From Kovacikia minuta CCNUW1 (GTDB lineage: Bacteria > Cyanobacteriota > Cyanobacteriia > Leptolyngbyales > Leptolyngbyaceae), in contig NZ_CP083582.1 of NCBI RefSeq assembly GCF_020091585.1, positions 5,714,536 to 5,778,535 on the forward strand: 64,000 bases of DNA, given 5' to 3'. The notes beneath the pieces were generated by a model that had not been told where the DNA came from, searched no databases, and saw nothing but the letters and a program-made list of their open reading frames with translations. Each line of letters opens with the position of its first letter. Position 1 is the first letter of the stretch. Made by a program: the position numbers and the translations under genes. This document shows, piece by piece, positions 54,561 to 63,366 of this stretch.

Positions 54561-56081
54561 TTAAGGTAGCCAACGGGGGCGAAGTCCTGGAAGGGGAAGG
54601 GCTTCCGGTTGAATGTTGGTGGTGGGTGCCGTGGGGTTGATGGGCAGGAGCCAGAGACGGCTATTGGCGATCGCTTTTCCCGAACTATCCCGCAGGGGTT
54701 CGGTATCACTGGTCTGGGTCGATCGGGTCGTCTGGTCGAATAGGATGGCAAGCCCATCGGGTGCCAGGCTCAGCTGCACATCTCGCTGGTCAGGGAGGCG
54801 CAGCAGGGGAGACAGTTTGCTGGTTTTTAAGTCGATCGCAGCCAGGTAGGGTTCTTCCCGGTACAGATTTCCCTCCGTATTCAGTTCAGTTAACAGGCAG
54901 TAAAGGGTTTGCCGGGTCGGATCGAACTGGGCATTGAGAATTGAACCCGTTGTCCGTAGTAGTTGCTTTTGCGTCCCCTGACTTGTCACCAGGAACAGCG
55001 ATCGGGTCCGGTCGGTATTGAATTTAACCATCGCTGCCAATGAGCCATCCTGGGAAAAGTTCAATACCATGCCAAATTTGGGTAAAAAGTTCAGTGGCTT
55101 AGCCTCTGGCTGAAGCGGTAGGATGGCCAACCCCTGCCCCTGGGAAATTGCCAGGGAACTGCTATCTGGCGTAATCAGGAAATCGCCTCCCGGTTGACCT
55201 TTAAGGGGGGTGGGGGGTTCCCCAGCTTTTAGTAACCAGGGTCCGAAGTCTGCCGGATCGTTGCGATTTACCCGTTGCACCACAATTATTTTTCCGTCAG
55301 TGGACAGGTCAAATCTGAGGTTTTGGTGGGTGTTGCTGTCCAAAACCAGCTCTACTTTTCCAGGGGGGGTGGGGGGCGTAGCCGCCGCAGAAATGCCTGA
55401 GGTCTGATTATCCAGTTGAACGGGAGGTTCGACATGGATTCCCGTAGTAACAGTGTAAAGCTGTTGCTCCAGCAACCCCTGGGGCTGTGCGGTGCGTGGA
55501 ACCGCTGCAAACAGGAGGCAATCGCCCAGGGGATAGGCTTTAAACTCCATCACTACTAATTCCTTCGGTGTGAGGATTTGTTTCTGCTGTTGGTTGAGGT
55601 TGTAGAGAACCAGCCTGCCCTCTTCTTCCCCCTCTACACCAATGTAGGCAAAGGCCCGATCGCGACTGCGAAACTGCCCCGTAAAGGGTTGGATAACGGT
55701 TCCCTGCGCCCCACCGAATCGCTCCTTTGCACCCTCAAGCTGCACCCGAAACTCAGTCCCATAGGGTGCGGGCAGCATCAGGGTATAGGCCATTCGCCGT
55801 CCTGCCCAACTCACCTTACCGGGCAGGGGTGGCTCAATCCGCAGGTTAGACTCCACACTGGCATGATCCATCGGGCGGCTGAAGGTTAGCAAAAACGCCG
55901 TATCATCTGCCCCAACTTGTTTACCCTGCCAGCTAAATTCACGCACCCAGGGAGCGGTGCGCTCTCCTCCCCACAACATCACACCAATCAGCAGGCTCAA
56001 CGCTACCATAAGGGCAATGGCAACGCGATCGAGCGCTAAGGGGAAAGATCGGGGAGATCGAGAGGGAGTCGTGAGTGTCAA
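54561..56081 (-). CDS. Membrane-anchored Ig-like/beta-propeller protein
   Basis: A 506-residue protein conserved in cyanobacteria. An N-terminal signal anchor (VAIALMVALSLLIGVMLWGG, about 20-39) is followed by an Ig-like domain (about 55-140: FLLTFSRPMDHASVESNLRIEPPLPGKVSWAGRRMAYTL). The rest is beta-strand rich and propeller-like (FSQDGSLAAMVKFNTDRTRSLFLV; AQFDPTRQTLYCLLTEL; QLSLAPDGLAILFD). It probably sits on the periplasmic side and binds proteins or wall. Proline-rich inserts (TPPTPPGK) resemble spacer words. The start ATG at 56081 lies upstream of Ser/Pro-rich residues; the exact start is not certain. Confidence 0.75.
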   Translation of the reverse strand: MTLTTPSRSPRSFPLALDRVAIALMVALSLLIGVMLWGGERTAPWVREFSWQGKQVGADDTAFLLTFSRPMDHASVESNLRIEPPLPGKVSWAGRRMAYTLMLPAPYGTEFRVQLEGAKERFGGAQGTVIQPFTGQFRSRDRAFAYIGVEGEEEGRLVLYNLNQQQKQILTPKELVVMEFKAYPLGDCLLFAAVPRTAQPQGLLEQQLYTVTTGIHVEPPVQLDNQTSGISAAATPPTPPGKVELVLDSNTHQNLRFDLSTDGKIIVVQRVNRNDPADFGPWLLKAGEPPTPLKGQPGGDFLITPDSSSLAISQGQGLAILPLQPEAKPLNFLPKFGMVLNFSQDGSLAAMVKFNTDRTRSLFLVTSQGTQKQLLRTTGSILNAQFDPTRQTLYCLLTELNTEGNLYREEPYLAAIDLKTSKLSPLLRLPDQRDVQLSLAPDGLAILFDQTTRSTQTSDTEPLRDSSGKAIANSRLWLLPINPTAPTTNIQPEALPLPGLRPRWLP

Positions 56082-56120
56082 AGTGGGTATCCTTACAAAA
56101 TAGCTCAGCGGTAATTACTC

Positions 56121-56708
56121 GTGGGATATGCGTTCAAAGACTTGGGATCGGAAATCCTTTTAGTAGAAAATTTATTGGAACCGTCCTTATGCGATCACAT
56201 CATTCAGATTGCTGAGTGTTGCCAGTTTAAACCATCCAGCATTCTGATTAATGTGGTTGATACTGATGTTCGCAGTAGTGGAATTCTGGCTTTGGGTAAT
56301 AACGAAAGCCCCCTGCAAGAATCAACCAATCAATTATTGCTGCGAAAAGTCATGATCGTTCAGGACATGCTGTTCAAACGGTATGGCGTCAAATTTCCCC
56401 ATGCGGAGATGTGTTCCATTCTCCGATATTTGCCTGGACAAAATTACAGACGCCATGTAGATAACCTGCTGCTACAAAGCCGTTATGTAGAAATTGCGAA
56501 TGGCATCCCAACCCGAGATATCAGTATTGTTGGTTACTTGAATGACAACTTTGAAGGGGGCGAAACGTTTTTCGATCGCCAAAACATCAAAGTCAAACCT
56601 CAAAAGGGCAGTGTGGTGGTATTCCCTTCCTATTACACCCATCCCCATCAGTCCCTACCCGTAATTCGAGGGAAGAAATATTCATTTACCAGTTGGTTGT
56701 TTCATTAA
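56121..56708 (+). CDS. Prolyl 4-hydroxylase-like 2OG-Fe(II) oxygenase
   Basis: A 195-residue dioxygenase of the prolyl 4-hydroxylase alpha-subunit fold. Iron ligands are His112 and Asp114 (YRRHVDN) and His176 (HPHQSLPV), and Lys186 (GKKYSF) is placed to bind 2-oxoglutarate. DISIVGYLNDNFEGGETFF is typical of the family. Such enzymes hydroxylate peptidyl proline or similar side chains; the substrate is unknown. The start is the GTG at 56121. It is divergent from the propeller gene with 39 bases between starts. Confidence 0.88.
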   Translation: MGYAFKDLGSEILLVENLLEPSLCDHIIQIAECCQFKPSSILINVVDTDVRSSGILALGNNESPLQESTNQLLLRKVMIVQDMLFKRYGVKFPHAEMCSILRYLPGQNYRRHVDNLLLQSRYVEIANGIPTRDISIVGYLNDNFEGGETFFDRQNIKVKPQKGSVVVFPSYYTHPHQSLPVIRGKKYSFTSWLFH

Positions 56709-56835
56709 ATTAGGGGGTGGGAGAGAAGAAGGCAGAGGGCAGAGGGCTAAGGGGGAAGACGCGGAGATGCGGAGACGTGGAGACGTGGAGAATTTAACTC
56801 AAAACTTAAAACTTAAAACTCAAAACTCTTCTTCC

Positions 56836-57268
56836 CTACTCCACTGCCTGAATATTGGGGCAAATGGTTTGATCAATCAAATGAGGTGGAGGGCACTCCA
56901 GCCAGCCAGAAAGCAACCCCTGAAGTTCAGCTTTAAGGGTTTCCAGAATAGCGATTTGTTGGTTGATGGCTGCCACCTTATCTTCAAGATGCTGTTTTAC
57001 CTCACCACAGGGAAGCTCGGCCCTGGTCATGCACCTGCAAGATGGCTTTAATCTCATTTAAGGAAAGCCCCAAAGATTGCGCCCGTTTAATAAACGCTAA
57101 TCGGTTCAGAATTTGATCATGGAATAGGCGGTAACCCGTCTCGGAACGCTCCACAACGGGAACCAGCAACCCAATTTCCTCGTAATAGCGAATTGTTTTG
57201 ACAGGTAATCCTGTGATATTGGCAACTTCGCCAATTTTCAGCAGTTGTTTGGGAGACGAGAAATTCAT
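56836..57268 (-). pseudogene. MerR-family regulator with one-base frameshift
   Basis: The first frame reads MNFSSPKQLLKIGEVANITGLPVKTIRYYEEIGLLVPVVERSETGYRLF and stops after VHDQGRASLW. The next frame continues LPCGEVKQHLEDKVAAINQQIAILETLKAELQGLL to 56836. Removing one of two C on the gene strand (GG at 57019-57020 on the plus strand) joins them as HDQGELPCGEVKQHL, the usual MerR wording. The protein would be about 143 residues, with a winged helix, a dimer helix and cysteines PC...C (metal-type). The N-terminal DNA-binding part is intact on its own. The inducer is unknown. Confidence 0.75.
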
Positions 57269-57437
57269 AGGATGGTAGGTGGCAGGTGGTAGGTGGCAGG
57301 TGGTAAGTGGCAGGTGGTAGTCACCAGTTACCAGTCGTCAGTGACAATGACCATGAACCAATGACCCATGACCGATTAACCCTTACCCATTACCAAAGCT
57401 CCACATAATTCAAAACTCATAATTCAAAATTCAAAAT

Positions 57438-57740
57438 TTAAGGTCTTCCCGAAGAATTCCTTTTCGTATTGCTCAGGTTGGGCAGGCTGGGACGGGATGA
57501 ATGGGGGGGAAGAACATAAACAGGAGGGCGGTTGGACGGTTCTACAGGTTTGTAGCGTTGAAGTTGCCACCAGCGCAGGGCGATCGCCAGACTCACGATA
57601 CCCACCCCAAACGTTAACAGAGACCAGTGCCCGCTCAGTCCTCCGATCGCTGCATCCACCACACCGACCGTTGCACCAAACCCAATGATGGGTTCCTTCC
57701 GATAAACCGATCTCAGCAACCGCGACCACAAAATATCCAT
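57438..57740 (-). CDS. Small membrane protein
   Basis: A 100-residue protein with two hydrophobic segments (about 18-35 and 38-58: WSLLTFGVGIVSLAIALRWW) and a Pro/Ser-rich C-terminus (NRPPVYVLPPHSSRPSLPN). The N-terminus MDILWSRLLRSVYRKEPIIGF is conserved-looking among cyanobacteria. Function unknown. It is upstream of low-complexity spacer. Confidence 0.6.
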   Translation of the reverse strand: MDILWSRLLRSVYRKEPIIGFGATVGVVDAAIGGLSGHWSLLTFGVGIVSLAIALRWWQLQRYKPVEPSNRPPVYVLPPHSSRPSLPNLSNTKRNSSGRP

Positions 57741-57885
57741 ATCCAGCGTTTTATCCTACCTACTACTTTCAATCTTAGAGCTTTTATAGCAGGTGGCAGA
57801 GATTAGGGGTTACGTTAAGGCAGAAGGAGAACCTGGAACTCTTTAACAGAACTGTCCTTACAGTGAATTGAGGAAAGCAATTTCT

Positions 57886-58392
57886 ATGGAAGAGATCTCA
57901 AGTGTAGGTGCAAATGACACCAGAAGAAGATTTCTAAAACATCAAGCTTACGTTGGTTTCATTACGGGATTGATTGTTGGAGTAGTTGGATTTAGCCTTG
58001 TCCCATATCTTTTCCCAGCAAGAAATAAAGAGTATGAAGGCAAGATTGTCCGTTCGTTAAATACGGCTCAACAGTCTTACTATTGGAAGAATAAAAAGTT
58101 TTCTAATTCTTTTAAGGAACTTGGTGTGACACCTCAATCTGAGGCTTACACCTATCTAACTATTAGTACCGACAAAGCAGCTTTTCAGTATGCCGTCTCT
58201 CGTCCAAATAACTATCAAAGGAGCTATGTTGGAGGAGTTTTTGTCCTTAGTAAACCAATCAAGGCTTCAGATGGCATAGTAGAAACGGAAACAATCGTTT
58301 GTCAATCACTATCTCGTGGTTATATTCAGGAAATTGTTCATCCAATTGATTCAAACACTTGTGGAGTAGGTACAGAGAGAATTGATTTCTGA
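57886..58392 (+). CDS. Type IV pilin-like G/H family protein without a prepilin leader
   Basis: A 168-residue protein. One hydrophobic helix (YVGFITGLIVGVVGFSLVPYLF, about 23-44) is followed by a soluble region, EGKIVRSLNTAQQSYYWKNKKFSNSFKELGV and YTYLTISTDKAAFQYAVS...SYVGGVFVLSKPI, like cyanobacterial type IV pilin G/H proteins. The leader is unusual: there is no Gly-Phe-Thr-Leu-x-Glu peptidase site, so it is probably a membrane-bound pilin relative and not an exported pilin. The ATG at 57886 is chosen because GAGGAAAG lies about 10 bases before it. Codon choice looks slightly more AT-rich than neighbours. Confidence 0.7.
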   Translation: MEEISSVGANDTRRRFLKHQAYVGFITGLIVGVVGFSLVPYLFPARNKEYEGKIVRSLNTAQQSYYWKNKKFSNSFKELGVTPQSEAYTYLTISTDKAAFQYAVSRPNNYQRSYVGGVFVLSKPIKASDGIVETETIVCQSLSRGYIQEIVHPIDSNTCGVGTERIDF

Positions 58393-58809
58393 CAAGCGCA
58401 ATCGTCCCTTACAGCAAAAGCGTTAGCGTGATCGCATTTCATCACAAATCATCAGCGCGATCGCTGGGATGTTGGGTTTCGCAGACTCAACCCAGTCATG
58501 GGAAAAGTCAAGTATAGGCGAGAGAGGGCGATCGTGCTGAGGAAGCGCTGATCGAAGCGTCGCTAATTACAGATAAGGTACGCAAACTTTATTAACCATT
58601 TGTATCTGTTCCCACAAAAATTGTAAATCTCTCAGTAATTGTGCGGGTTATTGAAATGCTCAGAAAATAAGGTTCCGTGTTTGCGACGGTTTTTCCTGAA
58701 GGCGGGCTGTCTATACTAGATTTGGAAGCCAATTCCCCTATAACGCCCTCTTTATAGGGAAGGGGAGGCACACCAAATCCATTACGTCCGTTTATAAGGG
58801 AATAAAGCA
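58393..58809 (+). promoter_or_regulatory. Region upstream of gvpA
   Basis: A 417-base spacer with HIP1-type sites (58430-58520), a half copy of the GTTGGGTTTCGCAGACTC palindrome (58470-58497), a -10-like TATACT at 58712, and a CCCTATAA...TTATAGGG inverted repeat (58736-58763) near the gvpA start. AAGGGA stands before the ATG. It probably holds the gvp promoter; no -35 match is clear. Confidence 0.45.
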
Positions 58810-59028
58810 ATGGCTGTCGAAAAAGTAAACTCTTCCTCTAGCTTGGCTGAAGTGATTGATCGCATTCTGGACAAAGGCATTGTTGTGGATGCCTGGGTTC
58901 GTGTTTCTTTGGTTGGTATCGAATTACTCTCAATTGAAGCCCGTGTCGTGATTGCGTCCGTGGAAACCTATCTGAAGTATGCCGAGGCTGTTGGTCTGAC
59001 CGCTCAAGCGGCTGTTCCTGCTGCCTAA
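58810..59028 (+). CDS. gvpA: Gas vesicle structural protein GvpA
   Basis: A 72-residue protein that makes the ribs of the gas vesicle wall. [50 protein letters not shown] is nearly invariant in the family. Length and composition are normal. AAGGGA lies 8 bases upstream of ATG. It is first of a co-directional set gvpA-gvpC-gvpN-gvpJ-gvpK. Only one gvpA copy is in the window. Confidence 0.97.
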   Translation: MAVEKVNSSSSLAEVIDRILDKGIVVDAWVRVSLVGIELLSIEARVVIASVETYLKYAEAVGLTAQAAVPAA

Positions 59029-59129
59029 GCAGATGCTCCACTGGGAAACCTTGCATCACCCTCATGGGTTTCCCAGTTTCTTTTTTTCAAAGATCCAATG
59101 TCTGGTTTCCAATGCGGGAGGATTAAGCA

Positions 59130-60137
59130 ATGTCTCTAAAAGATTCCTGGCAGCAGCAGCGTCAGGAGCGGCAACAAGAAGTGATTCAGCGCCAGCGTTC
59201 CGTTTACCAAAACTTGGAAGCTGCCAGACAGGAGCGTCAGGTGCAAGCGGCTCAATTACGGGATGAACTCAGTTTGTTCCGGGAAGCGATCGCCAGCGAA
59301 GACAAGGTTCGTCGAATTAATTTCCAGCAAGTTCAGGCAGAACTGCAACAGTTTTGTGCAAAGTTGCAAACTGAAGTGCAAATCTTTTTGAAAGATGCCA
59401 GCGATCGGCGTCAGGTGCAGGCTCAGGAAGTTGCTCAGAAACTTGATGCGTTTGTTCAAGTACTCCGGCAGGAAACCGCAGAGCTACTAGCGGTAACCGC
59501 AGCCGATCGAAAAATCATGGCACAGCAAGTAGAGCAAGAACTAGTTGCTTTTATCGAAGCGCTTCGTGCTGATGTTCAAAGTTATCTGTGGGAAATGGAA
59601 ACGATCCGCAAAGATCGGGCAGAAAAACTACACCAGGAATTAGCCCAAAGCCGCCTCGATCGCGAAGCGGAAATGAAAGAAATATTCCATCGTCTTGCAG
59701 AGTTCCGGGCAGAACTACAACAGTTTTGTGCCGAACTACGCTATGAAGTTTGGGGCAGTGATGTCCTTGCTCCTACTCCAGTTAGTTCTACCAAACCAAT
59801 TGCGCCCAAGAGTAGCCCAAAGATTGCACCCAAAGGGTTTGTCACTGTAAAACCTACTCCAAATCAAACTTCAATTGGGGCATCGCAACAAGGTAACTCG
59901 ATCGCAATCACTCCCGCCAATGGGGTTAAACCCGTTTCAAAAGATGCGATTGCCTACGAAAAAGAAGTTTATAACTACATTCACCAAACCCAGGGCGCAC
60001 GATTGACGCAAATCGAAACCACGTTAGGAATCAATCGGTTTCAAGCCGTCGATGCCCTGCGATCGCTGATCAAAAAAGGACTGATTACCCAACGCGATCG
60101 ACTCTACATTGCCCATGAAGATTTAGTTCAAGCTTGA
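59130..60137 (+). CDS. gvpC: Gas vesicle protein GvpC with a C-terminal winged-helix-like module
   Basis: A 335-residue protein. Residues about 1-210 form the long helical GvpC repeats (for example QQFCAKLQTEVQIFLKDASDRRQVQAQEVAQKLDAFVQVLRQETAELL), which bind the outer GvpA ribs and strengthen the wall. After a Pro/Ser/Thr-rich hinge (about 215-270) comes an extra module, residues 276-335: GARLTQIETTLGINRFQAVDALRSLIKKGLITQRDRLY. The same module ends GvpN. GvpC of other cyanobacteria is usually only repeats. The gap from gvpA is 101 bases, with GGGAGG before the ATG. Confidence 0.93.
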   Translation: MSLKDSWQQQRQERQQEVIQRQRSVYQNLEAARQERQVQAAQLRDELSLFREAIASEDKVRRINFQQVQAELQQFCAKLQTEVQIFLKDASDRRQVQAQEVAQKLDAFVQVLRQETAELLAVTAADRKIMAQQVEQELVAFIEALRADVQSYLWEMETIRKDRAEKLHQELAQSRLDREAEMKEIFHRLAEFRAELQQFCAELRYEVWGSDVLAPTPVSSTKPIAPKSSPKIAPKGFVTVKPTPNQTSIGASQQGNSIAITPANGVKPVSKDAIAYEKEVYNYIHQTQGARLTQIETTLGINRFQAVDALRSLIKKGLITQRDRLYIAHEDLVQA

Positions 60138-60238
60138 GAGGGTTTTAAGTTTTAAGTTTTAAGTTCAAAATTCATGACTCAAAACTCATAACTTATAACT
60201 CATAACTCCCCCACACCCCACACCCCACACCCCCTTTT

Positions 60239-61576
60239 ATGACAACTGTACTTCGAGCCAGCCCCCGTCGATTTGTCAGCACACCTTCTGTTGAGCGAAT
60301 CGCTGCCCGTGCCTTGCGTTATTTACAATCAGGTTACTCTGTTCATCTCCGTGGCCCTGCCGGGACGGGCAAAACAACCCTGGGATTGCACCTGGCAGAT
60401 ATGCTTGCCCGCCCAATTATGCTGATCTTTGGTGATGACGAATTCAAAACCTCTGATTTGATTGGTAATCAATCGGGATATACGCGCAAGAAGGTGGTGG
60501 ATAACTACATTCATAGTGTGGTCAAAGTTGAGGATGAACTGCGCCATAACTGGGTCGATTCTCGCCTCACTCTAGCCTGTCGGGAGGGGTTCACCCTGGT
60601 TTACGATGAGTTCAATCGTTCTCGTCCAGAGGTGAATAACGTTCTACTTTCGGCACTGGAAGAAAAGCTGCTGGTGCTGCCACCGAGCAACAACCGGAGT
60701 GAATATATCCGGGTGAATCCTCATTTTCGGGCAATTTTCACCTCCAACCCGGAGGAGTATTGTGGTGTGCATGCGACCCAGGATGCATTGATGGATCGGC
60801 TCGTGACGATCAATATGCCAGAACCCGATGAACTGACCCAACAGGAAATTCTGGTTCAGAAAACTGAGGTTAACCGCGCCAGTGCCTTGATGATTGTTCG
60901 GTTGGTGAAAGCGTTCCGGGTGCGGACAGGTTCAGAAAAATCCTCAGGGTTACGGTCCTGCCTGATGCTGGCAAAGGTCTGCCATGACCACGAAATTCTG
61001 GCAATTCCCGAAAATCCTGATTTCCGCGATGTTTGTTGTGATGTGCTGCTGGCTCGAACGGGGCTACCCCTGGACGAATCCACCAGGCTCCTGTGGGAGT
61101 TGTTGAACAAACCTGACAGCTTCGGCTGGAATGATTCAGACTTGTTGGATGTCCCTTCTGAGGCATCTGAAATGGAGTCTGTTGTCTCGGCAACATTGGC
61201 GATCGCACGAGATCTGAATGAATTGGCAGCCGAAGCAGAGACTACAGAAACGAATCCAGCGGCTCAATCCCTTGCTTCTGAAACAGAAACACCCCTATCC
61301 CAGACAAATCCGGTAGAAACCTCGAACCACTCGGAGATTCGCGGCGAGCAAGAGATGCCATCCCCCATCCCCCATCCCCCATCCCCCAATTCAGAAATCC
61401 CTCATGGGGAGAAGATTCTGGCATATCTGAAGCAAACCAAGGGAGCGCGACTCTCCCAAATTGAGCGATCTTTGCACTTAGACCGCTTCCAGACCGTTGA
61501 TGCATTGCGATTGTTGGTCGAGAACGGTCGCGTTGTCATGCGCGATCGCCTCTACCTGCTGAAGGAGGAACAATAA
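60239..61576 (+). CDS. gvpN: Gas vesicle AAA+ ATPase GvpN with a C-terminal winged-helix-like module
   Basis: A 445-residue MoxR-type AAA+ protein needed for gas vesicle growth. Walker A is GPAGTGKT (39-46), Walker [13 protein letters not shown] (Asp123, Glu124), and [20 protein letters not shown] holds the sensor region. Residues about 330-388 are a variable linker that includes a spacer-like [12 protein letters not shown]. The C-terminal module (389-445, [29 protein letters not shown]) is homologous to that of GvpC. The stop TAA overlaps the ATG of gvpJ (TAATG), so translation is coupled. Confidence 0.95.
   Translation: MTTVLRASPRRFVSTPSVERIAARALRYLQSGYSVHLRGPAGTGKTTLGLHLADMLARPIMLIFGDDEFKTSDLIGNQSGYTRKKVVDNYIHSVVKVEDELRHNWVDSRLTLACREGFTLVYDEFNRSRPEVNNVLLSALEEKLLVLPPSNNRSEYIRVNPHFRAIFTSNPEEYCGVHATQDALMDRLVTINMPEPDELTQQEILVQKTEVNRASALMIVRLVKAFRVRTGSEKSSGLRSCLMLAKVCHDHEILAIPENPDFRDVCCDVLLARTGLPLDESTRLLWELLNKPDSFGWNDSDLLDVPSEASEMESVVSATLAIARDLNELAAEAETTETNPAAQSLASETETPLSQTNPVETSNHSEIRGEQEMPSPIPHPPSPNSEIPHGEKILAYLKQTKGARLSQIERSLHLDRFQTVDALRLLVENGRVVMRDRLYLLKEEQ
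61358..61388. repeat. Spacer-type repeat inside gvpN
   Basis: CCATCCC units stand in tandem within the hinge of GvpN, in frame. Same class as the repeats in nadB and the FemAB gene. Confidence 0.8.
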
Positions 61577-61956
61577 TGGCGACAGCAACTCCGATGAAAG
61601 GGTTTCCCGGTTCAGCATTGTCTACCAAAGATTCTGCCAGAGCCATCATTAACTCCACCCAGGGATCGACCCTGGCAGACGTTTTGGAGAGGGTGCTGGA
61701 CAAAGGAATCGTCATTGCCGGAGATATTTCCATTTCCGTTGCGACGACAGAATTAATCAATATCCGTATCCGGTTGCTGATTTCGTCAGTCGATAAAGCC
61801 AGGGAAATTGGCATCAACTGGTGGGAAAACAACCCCCACTTCAGCGCCCAGTCTCAAAATTTAATTGATGCGAATCAACAACTCCAACAACGGGTAGAAA
61901 GTCTGGAAGCTGAGTTACGTACATTACATCGTTTAGCAGCGCCTGAGGGGCTGTAA
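61576..61956 (+). CDS. gvpJ: Gas vesicle protein GvpJ
   Basis: A 126-residue minor gas vesicle protein of the GvpA/J/M family. Residues about 33-76 (LADVLERVLDKGIVIAGDISISVATTELINIRIRLLISSVDKAREIG) resemble GvpA. The N-terminal STKDSARAIINSTQGS and a C-terminal coiled coil (NQQLQQRVESLEAELRTLHRL) are extra, as in GvpJ. It acts in nucleation of the vesicle. The ATG overlaps the gvpN stop. Confidence 0.93.
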   Translation: MATATPMKGFPGSALSTKDSARAIINSTQGSTLADVLERVLDKGIVIAGDISISVATTELINIRIRLLISSVDKAREIGINWWENNPHFSAQSQNLIDANQQLQQRVESLEAELRTLHRLAAPEGL

Positions 61957-62156
61957 AACAATCCTGTCCATACTCTGAAGCGGTTAGCCGTTAGCCGTCA
62001 GTGAAAAGCTGATAGCTGGCGGCTAACCGCTACTTCTGCTCTGATACCTGTTACACCTGACGATAAAAGTTAGGACTTCTGATACCCCTGATCTCTTTTG
62101 TCGTCGGCTATTTCTCCCCTGACACCGAACACCTGATACCTGTCACCTGCTCTATC

Positions 62157-62339
62157 ATGATTACACTCAAGACCATGAAGCAAATTGCTACCAGCCGGAC
62201 GATTCCAAGTTTCCGGTCTGGCAAATCTTTGTCATTCTTGCAGACTGACAGTCACGATCGAATGCGCAGAGCGGCAGGCCATGCTCAGCGACTTTTTCAT
62301 GAAGCGCGGCGTCAGTGGTTGAGTCAGCTAAAAAAGTAG
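62157..62339 (+). CDS. Small basic protein between gvpJ and gvpK
   Basis: A 60-residue basic protein, MKQIATSRTIPSFRSGKSLSFLQTDSHDRMRRAAGHAQRLFHEARRQW, with no membrane segment. The second half is an amphipathic basic helix. I do not recognise a family. Its place between gvpJ and gvpK is that of gvpX in Anabaena flos-aquae clusters, but sequence gives no support for that name. No strong ribosome site is seen, and the upstream 200 bases are low-complexity. Either ATG (62157 or 62175) could start it. Confidence 0.45.
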   Translation: MITLKTMKQIATSRTIPSFRSGKSLSFLQTDSHDRMRRAAGHAQRLFHEARRQWLSQLKK

Positions 62340-62402
62340 GCAATTGTTTCTCAGAAGCATTACCCTTTGGGAAGTGCATGATGTGAACCTATCAACAATC
62401 CA

Positions 62403-62864
62403 GTGACCTCTTCTGACCTTCCGATTCAGGCAATCTCCCATCCTCCCAAAGCCAGCAAAGATGCTGGGCTTGCTCCTCTGTTGCTAACGGTAATTGAACT
62501 GGTGCGTCAGTTGATGGAAGCCCAGGTCATTCGCCGCATGGAAGCAGAGGAACTGACCGACGAAGATTTAGAACGGGCATCTGAAAGTTTACGAAAACTG
62601 GAAGAACAGGTGGTCAAACTCTGTGAGGTGTTTGAGATCGATCCGGCAGACTTAAATATCGATTTGGGAGAAGTAGGTAGCTTGCTTCCCAAAGCGGGTG
62701 GCTACTATCCTGGTGAAACTTCCGCCAGCCCAACCATTCTGGAACTTCTGGATCGCCTGCTGAATACAGGTGTTGTACTTCAGGGCGAAGTAGATTTGGG
62801 ACTCGCAGACATTGATTTAATCCATGCGAAGTTGCAGTTGGTTCTAACCTCGAAACCAATTTGA
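62403..62864 (+). CDS. gvpK: Gas vesicle protein GvpK
   Basis: A 153-residue accessory gas vesicle protein. The core GLAPLLLTVIELVRQLMEAQVIRRMEAEELTDEDLERASESLRKLEEQVVKLCEVFEIDPADLNIDLGEVGSLL (about 22-95) is GvpK. After it, TILELLDRLLNTGVVLQGEVDLGLADIDLIHAKLQLVL resembles GvpA, as in other GvpK. The start is the GTG at 62403. gvpF, gvpG, gvpV and gvpW do not follow: the next gene is on the other strand. Confidence 0.93.
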   Translation: MTSSDLPIQAISHPPKASKDAGLAPLLLTVIELVRQLMEAQVIRRMEAEELTDEDLERASESLRKLEEQVVKLCEVFEIDPADLNIDLGEVGSLLPKAGGYYPGETSASPTILELLDRLLNTGVVLQGEVDLGLADIDLIHAKLQLVLTSKPI

Positions 62865-62948
62865 GGGGGAAGTTGTGAATTTTGAATCATAAATTTTGAA
62901 TTTTGAATTCAAAACTTAAAACTCAAAACTTAAAACTCCTTTCACACT

Positions 62949-63329
62949 TTACTTCCTGCCCCGCAGGTAAACGACTCTGGCATCTAGACCCTGACTGCGT
63001 AATTGGTCGCTGAGGGATTCGGCGGGGCGGCGATCGCGAAATGCTCCTGCCTGGATGTAGGGGCCCAGGTGCGATCGGGTCATAAATGCCAATGGCGCAT
63101 ACTGCTGCACCTTATCCAACAATTGCAGATGGGATGTGGGGATAACCACAAGATAGGGGGTGTTGTTGGGTTGCCCTAACACGGTAGGTTGGCTGTTGGA
63201 GGTTGCCGGAGTCACTGGTTCTACGGGAACGACCACCTGAGCCAGACAAAGGTCACCCACCAGTCCCACAAGAACTAGGGCAGTAAAGGATTGCAAACAA
63301 GTGGATAGTTTTCGGAGTCGATCATTCAT
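62949..63329 (-). CDS. Exported SPOR-like protein
   Basis: A 126-residue protein. A hydrophobic N-terminal helix ending LAQVVVPVEPV (signal peptide or anchor) is followed by a Pro/Thr/Gln linker and a C-terminal SPOR-like motif (YIQAGAFRDRRPAESLSDQLRSQGLDARVVYLRG). SPOR domains bind denuded peptidoglycan at the septum. Here the domain is short, so this is a tentative call. Located opposite the FecR-type gene. Confidence 0.6.
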   Translation of the reverse strand: MNDRLRKLSTCLQSFTALVLVGLVGDLCLAQVVVPVEPVTPATSNSQPTVLGQPNNTPYLVVIPTSHLQLLDKVQQYAPLAFMTRSHLGPYIQAGAFRDRRPAESLSDQLRSQGLDARVVYLRGRK

Positions 63330-63366
63330 AGTAAGTTAATTTTAATAGGCTGGGTGAAAAAGTAGC

